A DNA stretch of 14,172 nt from Clostridia bacterium (GCA_017621955.1 JAGASB010000017.1:1-14172); one strand, 5' to 3'; positions 1 to 7,246 are shown, numbered from the stretch's first letter. The notes: generated by a model not told the origin, from the sequence alone. Program-made: numbers and translations.

Positions 1-134
1 CCTAAACTCACGTCAAATGAACTTTTAAGGACTTGTTTTGAGTCAATATAAATTTCACCACGTTCAACCGCTTGTTTCGCCTTTGTTCTTGTTGAAAAGT
101 ATCCTTCTTGGACAAGATAACTATCTAATCTCAT
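1..134 (-). CDS. tlyA: TlyA-family rRNA 2'-O-methyltransferase / hemolysin-like protein, N-terminal part only
   Basis: The frame opens with ATG at 134 and runs off the left edge of the window, giving about 44 residues that begin MRLDSYLVQEGYFSTRTKAK. This is the typical start of the S4 RNA-binding domain of TlyA/YqxC proteins: an RLD..L...G...SR.kAk..I..G.v.V pattern, seen here as RLDSYLV, STRTKAKQAVERGEIYID. Family knowledge: the full protein (about 270 residues) couples this S4 domain to an FtsJ-like SAM-dependent methyltransferase that modifies rRNA. The methyltransferase part lies outside the window. The start sits one base after the ispA stop, so translation is probably coupled; the upstream sequence is A-rich with no clear Shine-Dalgarno. 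In B. subtilis yqxC follows dxs in the same neighbourhood, which supports the call. Another S4-domain protein cannot be fully excluded from 44 residues. Confidence 0.8.
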   Translation of the reverse strand, partial: MRLDSYLVQEGYFSTRTKAKQAVERGEIYIDSKQVLKSSFDVSL

Positions 135-135
135 A

Positions 136-1011
136 TTATTTTTTTCGATTATATATCTTATCGGTAAACGCAGTCAAGAACTCGCTATTGTCAACAGTTT
201 TTAGAACTTTCATACAGCAATTATAATGGTACTCACACCTTTTCTTTGCGCCATCTATGCCAAACAATTTAACCGACGTAAGTTTTTCCGATTGCTCATC
301 CTTATTTGGTGTTTTACCAATTAGTTCAAGCGTACCCTCAACATCCATAATATCGTCTGTAATTTGAAACATAACGCCAAGATGATATCCAAAGTCATTA
401 AGTTCGTTGTAAAATTTATTATCAGCGAATATTGATGAAATTAATAAAGGGGCAGTTAAAAGTTTAGCCGTCTTATTTTCATATATATCGTAAAGGGTTT
501 TTTCATCCAAAACAATACTTTTTTCATTGTAAAGGTCTAAAACTTGACCTTTAATCATTCCATTTGCACCTGCACAGTCTGCAAGCACGGATAATGCCTT
601 AGCGCACTTATTATCAAAGCTGGGTTTTGATAGACAATGCTCAAAAGCAAAGTTTAGGAGTGCGTCCCCCGCCAAAATCCCATACGCTTCGCCAAATTTT
701 TTATGTGTAGAAAGTTTTCCACGCCTATAATCGTCGTTATCCATTGACGGCAAGTCATCGTGAACAAGCGAATAAGAGTGTATGCACTCTAATGCGAGTG
801 CAAATTCTTTTACTTCGCTAAAATTCACCCCTAACATATCAGCAACAGCAAAGCACAAAACTGGGCGAACTCTTTTCCCCCCGTCAACAACCGCATATAC
901 CATCGCATCTTTAAGCAGTTGTGGTACACCGACTAAGTTATTAATTGCACTATTTAATTGTTGGTCAAAAGCACTTAAATAATTAGAGTACTTTTCGTTA
1001 TAATCAAACAT
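136..1011 (-). CDS. ispA: Polyprenyl (farnesyl/geranyl) diphosphate synthase
   Basis: 291 residues, the usual length for bacterial short-chain trans-prenyl diphosphate synthases, which condense IPP with DMAPP/GPP in the cytosol to make C10-C20 precursors of quinones and undecaprenyl carriers. Visible motifs: GGKRVRP (44-50), the first Asp-rich motif DDLPSMD (85-91) with the two-residue insertion typical of bacterial FPP synthases, RRGK downstream, KT (180-181), and the second Asp-rich motif QITDDIMD (216-223), followed by GKTPNKDE (232-239). Near the C-terminus KLTSVKLFG stands where the family has K.TY...G. The frame is open further upstream, but ATG at 1011 is preferred because GTAGGAG precedes it at good spacing and the family begins here. 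It overlaps the end of folD by 8 bp. In B. subtilis xseA/xseB separate folD from ispA and dxs follows ispA; all three are absent here. Product chain length is not predictable by eye. Confidence 0.93.
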   Translation of the reverse strand: MFDYNEKYSNYLSAFDQQLNSAINNLVGVPQLLKDAMVYAVVDGGKRVRPVLCFAVADMLGVNFSEVKEFALALECIHSYSLVHDDLPSMDNDDYRRGKLSTHKKFGEAYGILAGDALLNFAFEHCLSKPSFDNKCAKALSVLADCAGANGMIKGQVLDLYNEKSIVLDEKTLYDIYENKTAKLLTAPLLISSIFADNKFYNELNDFGYHLGVMFQITDDIMDVEGTLELIGKTPNKDEQSEKLTSVKLFGIDGAKKRCEYHYNCCMKVLKTVDNSEFLTAFTDKIYNRKK

Positions 1012-1855
1012 TAACGCTCCTACAAGCACATAAGTACGTATTTTCAAGTAGCATTGCAATTGTCATAGGACCTACCCCACCAGGAACCGGTGAAATTGCA
1101 CTTGCAATTTCTTTAACGTTTTCAAAATCAACGTCGCCAACCAATCCGTTTTCAGTTCTATTAATACCAACGTCGATTACAACAGCACTAGGCTTTACCA
1201 TATCTGCCGTTACAAAACGAGGCTTACCTATCGCAGCAACTAAGATGTCTGCATTTTTACAAACGTCTTTCAAGTTTTGAGTTTTGCTATGACAAATTGT
1301 AACAGTACAGTTTTCTTTTAGTAAAAGCATTGCCATAGGTTTACCAACGATATTGCTACGACCTAACACTACTGCATTTTTACCACAAAGTTCAACGCCC
1401 TCAGTTTGAAGCATTTTCAAAACACCAAAAGGCGTGCAAGCAACCGTTGAATCTTGTCCTAACATAAGATTTCCTACGTTTTCAGCCAAAAAACCGTCAA
1501 CGTCTTTACTTGCCGGTATTAAAGAAAGAATTTTGTTTTCATCCAAATGTTTAGGAAGTGGTAGTTGAACTAAAATTCCATCAACACTATTGTCACTTGC
1601 TAAACTTTTTACAGTATCTGAAACTTCTTGTTCGGTTGCATTTTCCGGCAAATAAAAAGACAAAGATTTCATTCCAACGTATTCAGTTGCCTTAATCTTG
1701 TTTTTAACGTAAACTTGCGACGCTGGGTTTTCTCCAACTAAAATTACCGCAAGTGTAATTTGCCTACCGTGTTTATTCAAAAAATCTGCAACTTTAATTT
1801 TTAATTCGTCCTTAACTTTTTGGGCGATTGCTTTTCCATCAATAATTTTAGCCAT
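1004..1855 (-). CDS. folD: Bifunctional methylenetetrahydrofolate dehydrogenase / methenyltetrahydrofolate cyclohydrolase
   Basis: 283 residues, full length for FolD. The cytosolic enzyme interconverts 5,10-methylene-THF, 5,10-methenyl-THF and 10-formyl-THF, feeding purine and formyl-methionine synthesis. Visible landmarks: ILVGENPASQVYVKNK with Tyr49 and catalytic Lys53, DGILVQLPLP (92-101), KDVDGF with Asp120 in the folate site, the Rossmann-type GRSNIVGKP (165-173), and the C-terminal PVPGGVGPMT (256-265). No key residue is missing. The ATG at 1855 shares its A with the TAA stop of nusB (TAATG), and AAAGGAG lies just upstream, so the start is secure and translation probably coupled. The gene ends inside the start of ispA (8 bp overlap). 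The nusB-folD order is the standard Firmicutes arrangement. Confidence 0.97.
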   Translation of the reverse strand: MAKIIDGKAIAQKVKDELKIKVADFLNKHGRQITLAVILVGENPASQVYVKNKIKATEYVGMKSLSFYLPENATEQEVSDTVKSLASDNSVDGILVQLPLPKHLDENKILSLIPASKDVDGFLAENVGNLMLGQDSTVACTPFGVLKMLQTEGVELCGKNAVVLGRSNIVGKPMAMLLLKENCTVTICHSKTQNLKDVCKNADILVAAIGKPRFVTADMVKPSAVVIDVGINRTENGLVGDVDFENVKEIASAISPVPGGVGPMTIAMLLENTYLCACRSVNV

Positions 1856-2241
1856 TATTTCTCCTTTGCGTATTCAGCCAATACTCCATTTACAAAATCA
1901 GTGCTACTTTCTGTTGAATATTTTGCAACAATATTTACCGCTTCGTCAATTACGACAGGCACAGGTGTATTAGGAAAATTATCTAGTTCCGCCATTCCAA
2001 GTAAAAGCGCACATAAATCCGCACGGTGTAATTTGCAAGCACTACTTACCGAGCCAAGTTCGTTAATTTTTTTCATATATGCTTCTTCGTTATTATCAAC
2101 AGCACAAAGCAACTGTGAAGCAAACGACTTATCTTCATCGTTTAAGTCCTTACACAAAACATCAAAAAGCCCTTCATCACCCGGATTGAAGAGCCTTGAA
2201 AATATATACTTAAAAACACATTCTCTTGCCAAACTTCTCAT
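1855..2241 (-). CDS. nusB: Transcription antitermination factor NusB
   Basis: 128 residues, slightly shorter than the usual 130-140. NusB is a small all-helical protein that binds boxA RNA with S10 (NusE) and supports antitermination on rRNA operons. The N-terminus MRSLARECVFKYIFSR fits the family's R..ar..alq.ly start, and the C-terminus VPVVIDEAVNIVAKYST followed by FVNGVL is the hallmark NusB ending (viNEaVela.kyst..s..fVNgvLd). Its ATG overlaps the TAA of the upstream Asp23-family gene as TAATG and is preceded by AGAGGGT. Its own TAA overlaps the folD start in the same way. The middle region (about 40-80) is poorly conserved by eye, so the call rests on the two ends plus context. Confidence 0.93.
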   Translation of the reverse strand: MRSLARECVFKYIFSRLFNPGDEGLFDVLCKDLNDEDKSFASQLLCAVDNNEEAYMKKINELGSVSSACKLHRADLCALLLGMAELDNFPNTPVPVVIDEAVNIVAKYSTESSTDFVNGVLAEYAKEK

Positions 2242-2630
2242 TAGTTACCCTCTTGAACGTTTTCAACCGCAGGTGTTGAAACATCTTCTGTTTTATCTTC
2301 AAAATTTACGCCATTGATGCCAACGTTTACACTAGCAACGTGATATTCTGTCATCGTTTCAATAGCGTGACGAACTGCTTCTTGAATTTTGAACGCAATA
2401 TCAGAAACGCACTGTGCATAATGTATTTTAACCATAACGTCAACGTGAATACCGTCTTTTTCTTTGCGCACTTTTATTGCACTTGAACGCCCAGAACTAC
2501 TTGGGGCATCCGAACAGAGTTCAACGCTTGGTATTTCTTTAACAGCAAAAAGTACGATATTATCAACGATTGCATCGCCGTATACAATTTTTCCTTCTTC
2601 TACCTGTGGTAGTTTCTTAAAACGAGCCAT
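2241..2630 (-). CDS. Asp23/Gls24 family envelope stress response protein (YqhY-like)
   Basis: 129 residues. The family pattern is clear: G.I.YGDAIVDNIVLFAVKEIPSVEL near the start (about 13-39), an alternating beta stretch GIHVDVMVKIHYAQCV, an amphipathic helix IAFKIQEAVRHAIETMT, and the terminal VASVNVGINGVNFED typical of Asp23/Gls24 (DUF322). Family knowledge: these are small soluble proteins linked to the cell envelope; the B. subtilis member next to nusB, YqhY, affects fatty-acid synthesis through acetyl-CoA carboxylase. Here accB and accC are not adjacent, so that link cannot be read from this locus. The ATG at 2630 has GGGGAT upstream and is the first gene after a 78-bp gap with a promoter candidate, making it the likely head of the nusB-folD-ispA-tlyA operon. 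The last 20 or so residues are low-complexity and acidic. Confidence 0.88.
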   Translation of the reverse strand: MARFKKLPQVEEGKIVYGDAIVDNIVLFAVKEIPSVELCSDAPSSSGRSSAIKVRKEKDGIHVDVMVKIHYAQCVSDIAFKIQEAVRHAIETMTEYHVASVNVGINGVNFEDKTEDVSTPAVENVQEGN

Positions 2631-2671
2631 AAATATCCCCTGATAATAAATAAATATAATTTGTTATATTT

Positions 2672-2680
2672 ATTGTACCA
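2672..2680 (-). promoter_or_regulatory. Candidate extended -10 promoter for the Asp23-nusB-folD-ispA-tlyA operon
   Basis: On the minus strand the sequence TGGTACAAT is a TGn extended -10 element with TACAAT as the -10 hexamer (one mismatch from TATAAT). No good TTGACA-like -35 is seen 16-18 bp upstream, which is compatible with extended -10 promoters. Transcription would begin near 2665, leaving a leader of about 35 nt that contains the GGGGAT ribosome binding site. It sits in the only gap (78 bp) between the spoIIIA cluster and the housekeeping operon. Sequence-based inference only. Confidence 0.5.
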
Positions 2681-2696
2681 CAAAATATTTATTTTG
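2681..2696. repeat. 16-bp inverted repeat just upstream of the -10 candidate
   Basis: CAAAAT-ATTT-ATTTTG: two perfect 6-bp arms around a 4-base centre, ending one base from the extended -10 element at 2672-2680. It could be an operator, or a very weak hairpin after the spoIIIAH stop. It has no G+C-rich stem or T-run, so it is not a convincing terminator. In such AT-rich DNA it may be chance. Confidence 0.25.
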
Positions 2697-2708
2697 CATA
2701 GTGATTTT

Positions 2709-3188
2709 TTAAGAAATTGGTATAATTTTTACGTTTTCAGGCGAAACGTTTGCTTCTTCCGCAACTATTGAATATATGGTTACTGCGTCGTCGGCGGTAA
2801 GTTCAGGGGATTTTGCTATTACGTTAACGTTTTGAGATTCTAATCCAATGACTACAACAGCGTCCTCAAATCCGTATGCCTTAATAAGATTTTCAAGCAA
2901 AAGCTCTTTTTCGGTTATTTCAGTTAGTTCGATTTTCATTGAAAGAGCCTCTGCACGCTCTGCGCTATCCACGCTTGCGGAAGCAATTATTTCATCAAGT
3001 TGAAGAAGTTCTTCGTTCCTAGTCGTCAACCTTTCACTGCGGTATTGTGTAAAATAGTTAGCAGAACTTACCGTAATCGAATCATTATTTGAAATGGGCC
3101 CTGTTGTCAACATAAAGTTAAACACGGCTGTAACTGCCAACAATGCAATCATACACGATAATACTACAATTTTTCTTTTTTTTGTCAT
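2709..3188 (-). CDS. spoIIIAH: Stage III sporulation protein AH
   Basis: 159 residues. One N-terminal membrane segment (about 7-27) precedes an extracytoplasmic domain. In B. subtilis SpoIIIAH sits in the mother-cell outer forespore membrane and binds forespore SpoIIQ across the intermembrane space, forming a ring related to type III secretion YscJ/FliF. Seen here: the YF.QYRSERLTTR segment (45-57), a helical E-rich stretch with the family's A...K.el..I.ekE..lE pattern (80-100), then LIKAYGFEDAVVVI and VNVIAKSPELTADDA (101-135), the ring-building motif fold. It is shorter than the 218-residue B. subtilis protein, mostly in the linker after the membrane segment. TAAGGAG lies just ahead of the ATG. 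It is the last gene of the cluster, with a 10-bp gap after spoIIIAG. Confidence 0.92.
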   Translation of the reverse strand: MTKKRKIVVLSCMIALLAVTAVFNFMLTTGPISNNDSITVSSANYFTQYRSERLTTRNEELLQLDEIIASASVDSAERAEALSMKIELTEITEKELLLENLIKAYGFEDAVVVIGLESQNVNVIAKSPELTADDAVTIYSIVAEEANVSPENVKIIPIS

Positions 3189-3198
3189 AATTCTCTCC

Positions 3199-3681
3199 TT
3201 ACCTCATTGTTAAAATTTCTATTTGGTTTAAATCTATATTCAAAAGCGACATTGTCGCCTGTTGTATCCTTGCGAGTACGTTAAAGTTATTTGCCCCCTG
3301 AGCCACGATAAGCACACCTACAACCTTAGGATAAAGCTCTTTAACGACTACTGTTTTTCCATTTATAATAATTGGCGAGCTTTCTGTTTCTACACCATTT
3401 ACCGTTTCTTTTGTGACGGTTTTTGTTGCCAAAACTGTTTCCATTCCCGACTCTACCGTTATTACTACCGAAACATCCCCCGCACCCTCAACCCTTTTCA
3501 ACGTGTTAGTTAGCCTATTTTCTAAATCAGACACATAAATTGTAATTTGGTTGTCGTTGATTGAACTTTCTTTTTCTTTTGATGCAGAAAAAAACATAAA
3601 AAACAACAACAAAACTAAAAGTAAAGCCACTAACAAAAATTGCAACTTCTTATTCAACTTTAACTTTTCAAAAAAAGACAT
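3199..3681 (-). CDS. spoIIIAG: Stage III sporulation protein AG
   Basis: 160 residues. A positively charged start (KLKLNKK) is followed by one strong membrane helix (about 13-31) and an extracytoplasmic domain. SpoIIIAG forms a large oligomeric ring in the SpoIIIA-SpoIIQ feeding channel. Family landmarks: YVSDLENRLTNTLKRVEGAGDVSVVITVESG (49-79) and, at the C-terminus, ELYPKVVGVLIVAQGA (115-130) with Q.A...LLNIDLNQIEILTM. Between them a T/V/E-rich segment (82-112) probably forms the beta insertion that builds the channel's beta-triangle in AG homologues. It is clearly shorter than the 229-residue B. subtilis protein. The start has CGGAG upstream and lies 11 bp after the spoIIIAF stop. Confidence 0.93.
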   Translation of the reverse strand: MSFFEKLKLNKKLQFLLVALLLVLLLFFMFFSASKEKESSINDNQITIYVSDLENRLTNTLKRVEGAGDVSVVITVESGMETVLATKTVTKETVNGVETESSPIIINGKTVVVKELYPKVVGVLIVAQGANNFNVLARIQQATMSLLNIDLNQIEILTMR

Positions 3682-3692
3682 AAAATTCTCCG

Positions 3693-4175
3693 TTATATAA
3701 TCACCGAAATTAATTTCAAGTCAATAGAAAGATAATCTGCAATAGTTTGTCTTATTACTTCGATATTATCTATATGCTCTCCGTTTGAAATAATAACTGA
3801 TTTTTTCAAATTTACAACAACTAATAGAATTTCATAATCGGCATTTTCAATTACACTATATTCTATTGTTACAACAGCGTTAGATATACCCTTATTTTCG
3901 CATATTTTTTCGCAATTTTTTTCTAATTTTGTAATTTTTTGGCGTGTAACGTAGTCAATAAAATCGTTTTGTATAAACACACCCTCAACTTCTTTGTTAT
4001 CAAAATCAACCAAACACGAACCATCTAAGTTAAGAAGTGGATTTAATATAACCACCATAATAATAAGTGCAAAATAACCCCGTATAAACTTTCCCATTTT
4101 ACCCTCAGGCAAAATTATTGTAATTATCGTTGTAATAACAATTATTGCACCTATACTTAGTATCCAACCATTCAT
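3693..4175 (-). CDS. spoIIIAF: Stage III sporulation protein AF
   Basis: 160 residues from the chosen start. Two N-terminal membrane helices (about 4-22 and 32-48, the second ending ILNPLLNLDG) are followed by a soluble extracytoplasmic domain, IVTIEYSV-like strands and a C-terminal IADYLSIDLKLISVI. This matches SpoIIIAF, a membrane protein of the SpoIIIA complex whose soluble part also has a ring-building fold. The frame has an earlier ATG at 4190 (165 residues) that would overlap spoIIIAE by 14 bp. I prefer ATG 4175, one base after the spoIIIAE stop, because homologues start right before the first helix (M..W...i...i). Neither start has a good Shine-Dalgarno. Shorter than the roughly 206 residues of B. 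subtilis; the missing part appears to be in the C-terminal domain. Confidence 0.85.
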   Translation of the reverse strand: MNGWILSIGAIIVITTIITIILPEGKMGKFIRGYFALIIMVVILNPLLNLDGSCLVDFDNKEVEGVFIQNDFIDYVTRQKITKLEKNCEKICENKGISNAVVTIEYSVIENADYEILLVVVNLKKSVIISNGEHIDNIEVIRQTIADYLSIDLKLISVII

Positions 4176-4176
4176 T

Positions 4177-5334
4177 CTATAAAAAAGCATTTGCCGACAT
4201 TATCAGCAACATTATCGTTATAAAAAACATTAATCCCACCGCCAATAAAATTACAGTCAAATATGTTACAGTTTTTGACATTGACATAAAAAAAGAAGAA
4301 ATTCTAACGTCTGTAATCGGTTCAGTAATAGCCGATACAACTTTTAGCAAAAAGGAAAACGCCCACAAATATAGTACAGGATTTAACAAAGTAAAGAGCA
4401 GTGCAATTAAGGACGTAATTCCGACCGCATTTTTTATTAGAACACTGCCAGCAATAACCATATCAAAGCCATCTTTCAACAATCCCCCAACTAACGGCAC
4501 TGAATTTGATATTGCGTATTTAGTAGCTTTAATTGAAATACCGTCAAAGGTTGCACTAGTAATCCCCTGAACAGATAGAAAAACACCAAAAACGGTAACA
4601 GTAAGACCTATTATCCATTTTATTGTACTAACAGTTAGCTCGGAAAATTTAGTCAATCTAATAGTGTTAGAAAAGCTTGTCATCGTGTTAAAAACCGTAA
4701 ACAACCCGACCAATGGTATAATTGCAAATAAGAAAATATCTATCACGCCGTTACTTAAAAACGTAACGGACGGCTTATATACACTTGCCGAAACTTTTCC
4801 ACCCGACGCAAGCATTAACGTAATGATTATGGGTGACATAATTTCAGTTAAATTCGCTATATTTTTTATAATGATTTCAACATCTTTAATAAGTGCAATA
4901 ATATGCGCAGAAAGTATAAGAATAATACTTAATAAGCAAACAAATAATATTAAATCCCCTATACTTTCCGATAAAAAAGACGACCTTAAATTTTGCACAA
5001 TGCCACAAAAAATCGCAATAGCAAACAACGATATAAACATTGGCATTACATCTTTAACGTCAGACATAAAAACATTTACAAAATATGTTGTAAATGAATT
5101 AAAGTCTACGTTAAACGTTCCATTTAATAACCCTATCAAATATGTAAAAAAATCTATCCCTTCTGGCAAACCTTTAACGTTATTAAAGTAACTTTCTAAC
5201 CCACTTAAATCAATATTTTCAAGTTGATTATTTATATTGTCAGTTAATTCATCTGCTCCGACTAATATAAAATTATTTTGAAAAAGTGCAAAACAACCAA
5301 ACATCAGCAAACAAAATACAATTATTTTTTTCAT
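4177..5334 (-). CDS. spoIIIAE: Stage III sporulation protein AE
   Basis: 385 residues, the expected length. A signal-like first helix (about 3-24) is followed by a polar segment (28-60) and roughly eight membrane helices. It is the large polytopic subunit of the mother-cell SpoIIIA complex, thought to form part of the membrane export apparatus that supports late forespore gene expression. The family signature is well preserved: VQGITSATFDGISIKATKYA (255-274), then NSVPLVGGLLKDGFDMV (277-293) and LIKNAVG (299-305). Before it are PIIITLMLASGGK (168-180) and the KPSV element. The ATG overlaps the spoIIIAD stop as ATGA (4 bp), which fixes the start and implies coupling. Confidence 0.95.
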   Translation of the reverse strand: MKKIIVFCLLMFGCFALFQNNFILVGADELTDNINNQLENIDLSGLESYFNNVKGLPEGIDFFTYLIGLLNGTFNVDFNSFTTYFVNVFMSDVKDVMPMFISLFAIAIFCGIVQNLRSSFLSESIGDLILFVCLLSIILILSAHIIALIKDVEIIIKNIANLTEIMSPIIITLMLASGGKVSASVYKPSVTFLSNGVIDIFLFAIIPLVGLFTVFNTMTSFSNTIRLTKFSELTVSTIKWIIGLTVTVFGVFLSVQGITSATFDGISIKATKYAISNSVPLVGGLLKDGFDMVIAGSVLIKNAVGITSLIALLFTLLNPVLYLWAFSFLLKVVSAITEPITDVRISSFFMSMSKTVTYLTVILLAVGLMFFITIMLLIMSANAFL

Positions 5335-5711
5335 TGTAATATACCTTGTATAAGGTTAAAAACCGCATAAATAATTGGCATTGATACACTTAAAATTAAT
5401 ATTTTTCCCGCAAATATTAACTTATCTGCCAAGCTTTTTAATCCAAAATCAAGAACAGCGTCTGACGCAAATTCAATAATATATCCAATTGCAGTTATTT
5501 TAAATATAACAACGTAAAGCTCTCTATTTATTCCCGTCCTGTCAATAATGCTATTTATTAATATAAACGTATCCGAAATATAACCAAATACTAAAAAAAT
5601 CAATATAATCCCTGACCCAACGGTAGCAAGAAGAGATAATTCACTATTAGTATTTTTTAAGTATATTATTATTACAGCACAAATTATTGCAACAGAAATT
5701 ATCTTAAACAT
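5331..5711 (-). CDS. spoIIIAD: Stage III sporulation protein AD
   Basis: 126 residues, nearly all hydrophobic, with about four membrane helices (2-18, 28-52, 66-84, 99-122). The family feature TGINRELYVVIFKITAIGYIIEF and the following SDAVLDFG.KSLADKLIFAGK are plainly visible. SpoIIIAD belongs to the same family as SpoIIIAC, and both are small integral membrane parts of the SpoIIIA channel. The start follows the spoIIIAC stop by one base; the end overlaps spoIIIAE by 4 bp. No strong Shine-Dalgarno precedes it, suggesting translation coupled to spoIIIAC. Confidence 0.95.
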   Translation of the reverse strand: MFKIISVAIICAVIIIYLKNTNSELSLLATVGSGIILIFLVFGYISDTFILINSIIDRTGINRELYVVIFKITAIGYIIEFASDAVLDFGLKSLADKLIFAGKILILSVSMPIIYAVFNLIQGILQ

Positions 5712-5712
5712 T

Positions 5713-5910
5713 CTAATATAAATAAAACATATTTTTTATAGTGTCAAACAATTCGCCAACCATATTTATTACTAACGTTAAAACAATAATTAATCCTGCA
5801 AGCGAAACAAGTGTTGCAATATCATCTCTATCGCTTTTCTTTAATACTTGTGTGATTACCGTGATTAGTATTCCTATTGCTGCAATTTTAAATATAATAT
5901 CAATATCCAT
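5713..5910 (-). CDS. spoIIIAC: Stage III sporulation protein AC
   Basis: 65 residues, the family's standard small size. Two membrane helices (about 5-22 and 33-52) are separated by the charged loop KKSDRDDIATL, which matches the conserved KK.gr.e.a...tlaG pattern of SpoIIIAC. It forms the membrane core of the mother-cell channel complex with AD. Start and stop fit between spoIIIAB (4-bp gap) and spoIIIAD (1-bp gap). The assignment is secure by size, topology and position together. Confidence 0.94.
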   Translation of the reverse strand: MDIDIIFKIAAIGILITVITQVLKKSDRDDIATLVSLAGLIIVLTLVINMVGELFDTIKNMFYLY

Positions 5911-5914
5911 AAGC

Positions 5915-6376
5915 TTATAACATTATAATCAAAGCGATTAATCCTATTAAAAATCCTAATTTTATATATAATTTTTTATACCTACTTTCATCGCTAATAG
6001 CATTTTCACAATATTTATTAAGTTTAATCTTAACATTGTCGACATAAACTTTTTGCGATTCAATATCACCCTTTCCAATATTATTGACGTAATCAGCAAA
6101 AAACTCTTTTTCTTCATTGCTTAAATAAGTCAATTGATTGACAGAATTATTTGTTTCAAAATACGATTTTATTAAAGAAAAAAAATCCCCATCAAAATTT
6201 AACTGCATTATAATTCTTTTAATAGAATTAAGTGTATACATCAATTCGTTTTTTAACTTATCATTAAAGCAATTAAAGTCATTGAAAAATTTTTTTCTAT
6301 AAGTAAATTTTAACGACAAAACATGCCCTATTCCTACGCAAATTGCAAGCAAAACAAAACCCAGCATCAACCTCAT
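5915..6376 (-). CDS. spoIIIAB: Stage III sporulation protein AB
   Basis: 153 residues (about 170 in B. subtilis). An N-terminal membrane helix (about 3-21), a long helical soluble domain with R.IIMQL (54-59), and a C-terminal hydrophobic segment KLYIKLGFLIGLIALIIML (about 135-153). The family's KLy..LG.l.Gl.i.I ending is evident, and GKGDIESQKVYVDN (101-114) matches the conserved lG..D...Q...i element. SpoIIIAB resembles type II secretion GspF-like proteins and works with the AA ATPase in the SpoIIIA complex. The ATG overlaps the spoIIIAA stop as ATGA. Confidence 0.92.
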   Translation of the reverse strand: MRLMLGFVLLAICVGIGHVLSLKFTYRKKFFNDFNCFNDKLKNELMYTLNSIKRIIMQLNFDGDFFSLIKSYFETNNSVNQLTYLSNEEKEFFADYVNNIGKGDIESQKVYVDNVKIKLNKYCENAISDESRYKKLYIKLGFLIGLIALIIML

Positions 6377-7239
6377 AGCAATTTATAATCTCCATCAAAT
6401 ACACTTTCAGTTACGCCCAATGAACCGCCACTTTTAAGAATGACATATCTTTCAAAAACATTACCAATAAAATCTTGTTTATTTTTAAGTTCATACACAC
6501 CACTACTGTGACAACTTGCAATAATTTTAATCCCACTATTTACAGCACTTTTAGCACACAACCAATCTTCTTCACTTGAAAGCTCGTCAGTAACGACGAT
6601 TTGTGGCGCCATAGATCGAATTGCATAGTTAAAAGCATACAGCTTGTCCGAATATCGAATCTTATCAATATTTACCCCATTTACGTTTTCAAACTCCGCA
6701 CGTTCATCAATAATTAATATGTCACCACAATTTAAATCATTTAATTTAACACATAAATCTTTTAATAATGTTGTTTTACCACATGTAGGTGGCGAAATTA
6801 TTAGTGTATTAAAAATTTTACCATTTCTATAAACATAGTTAAACACATCGTTTGAGCAGTCCTTAATTTCGTGTGGAAAGCGAATATTTAACGACGTTAT
6901 ATTTTTTATAGTAACAACTTGTCCATTCATTTTAACAACTTCGCCCGATAAACCAACCCTTATGCCACATTTAGTCGTTATATATCCATCTTTTATTCTA
7001 TCGTTATAAGCATATATTGACCGCTCTGTAACATTATCAATAATTGTATCAATATCTATTTTCTTACATACAATTACATTATTAGAATAAACTTGACCAT
7101 ATTCATTTAGAAAGTTTATTTTATCTGTTGATTTTAATATTACAGGATAACCTACCCTTAATCTAAGCTCATAAACTTTTTCAATTTTATAACTGTTTAA
7201 GGCTTTTATATAATTTTTAGGCAAAAAACTTAAATCCAT
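6373..7239 (-). CDS. spoIIIAA: Stage III sporulation protein AA (secretion-type ATPase)
   Basis: 288 residues, close to the usual 300. SpoIIIAA is the cytosolic ATPase of the SpoIIIA channel, related to type II/IV secretion ATPases. Seen: the N-terminal ELRLRVGYPV (24-33), YAYNDRIKDGYITTKCGIRVG (76-96), a P-loop SPPTCGKTTLLKDL (149-162), DILIIDERAEF (173-183, Walker B and the ER motif), and IVVTDEL (214-220) with the following AS.HS (241-245). The first P-loop position, normally Gly, is Ser149; the GKTT core is intact, so activity is still likely. ATG 7239 is the only sensible start, since an upstream stop closes the frame 4 codons earlier. No Shine-Dalgarno is visible in front of it. It heads the eight-gene sporulation cluster. 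Confidence 0.95.
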   Translation of the reverse strand: MDLSFLPKNYIKALNSYKIEKVYELRLRVGYPVILKSTDKINFLNEYGQVYSNNVIVCKKIDIDTIIDNVTERSIYAYNDRIKDGYITTKCGIRVGLSGEVVKMNGQVVTIKNITSLNIRFPHEIKDCSNDVFNYVYRNGKIFNTLIISPPTCGKTTLLKDLCVKLNDLNCGDILIIDERAEFENVNGVNIDKIRYSDKLYAFNYAIRSMAPQIVVTDELSSEEDWLCAKSAVNSGIKIIASCHSSGVYELKNKQDFIGNVFERYVILKSGGSLGVTESVFDGDYKLL

Positions 7240-7246
7240 TTATTTA

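Noticed and set aside
1820..2317. Plus-strand open frame of 165 codons opposite nusB
   Set aside because: Antisense to nusB and the ends of its neighbours; low-complexity Ser/Leu-rich translation and no ribosome binding site support.
2681..2696. Terminator after spoIIIAH
   Set aside because: The palindrome is entirely A/T except its outer pair and has no T-run after it on the minus strand, so it is listed only as an inverted repeat.
4145..4570. Plus-strand open frame of 141 codons opposite spoIIIAE/AF
   Set aside because: Antisense shadow of conserved sporulation genes with no recognisable domain.
4664..5191. Plus-strand open frame of 175 codons opposite spoIIIAE
   Set aside because: It lies wholly antisense to a well-conserved gene, its translation has no recognisable family pattern, and it is explained by the codon bias of the real gene.
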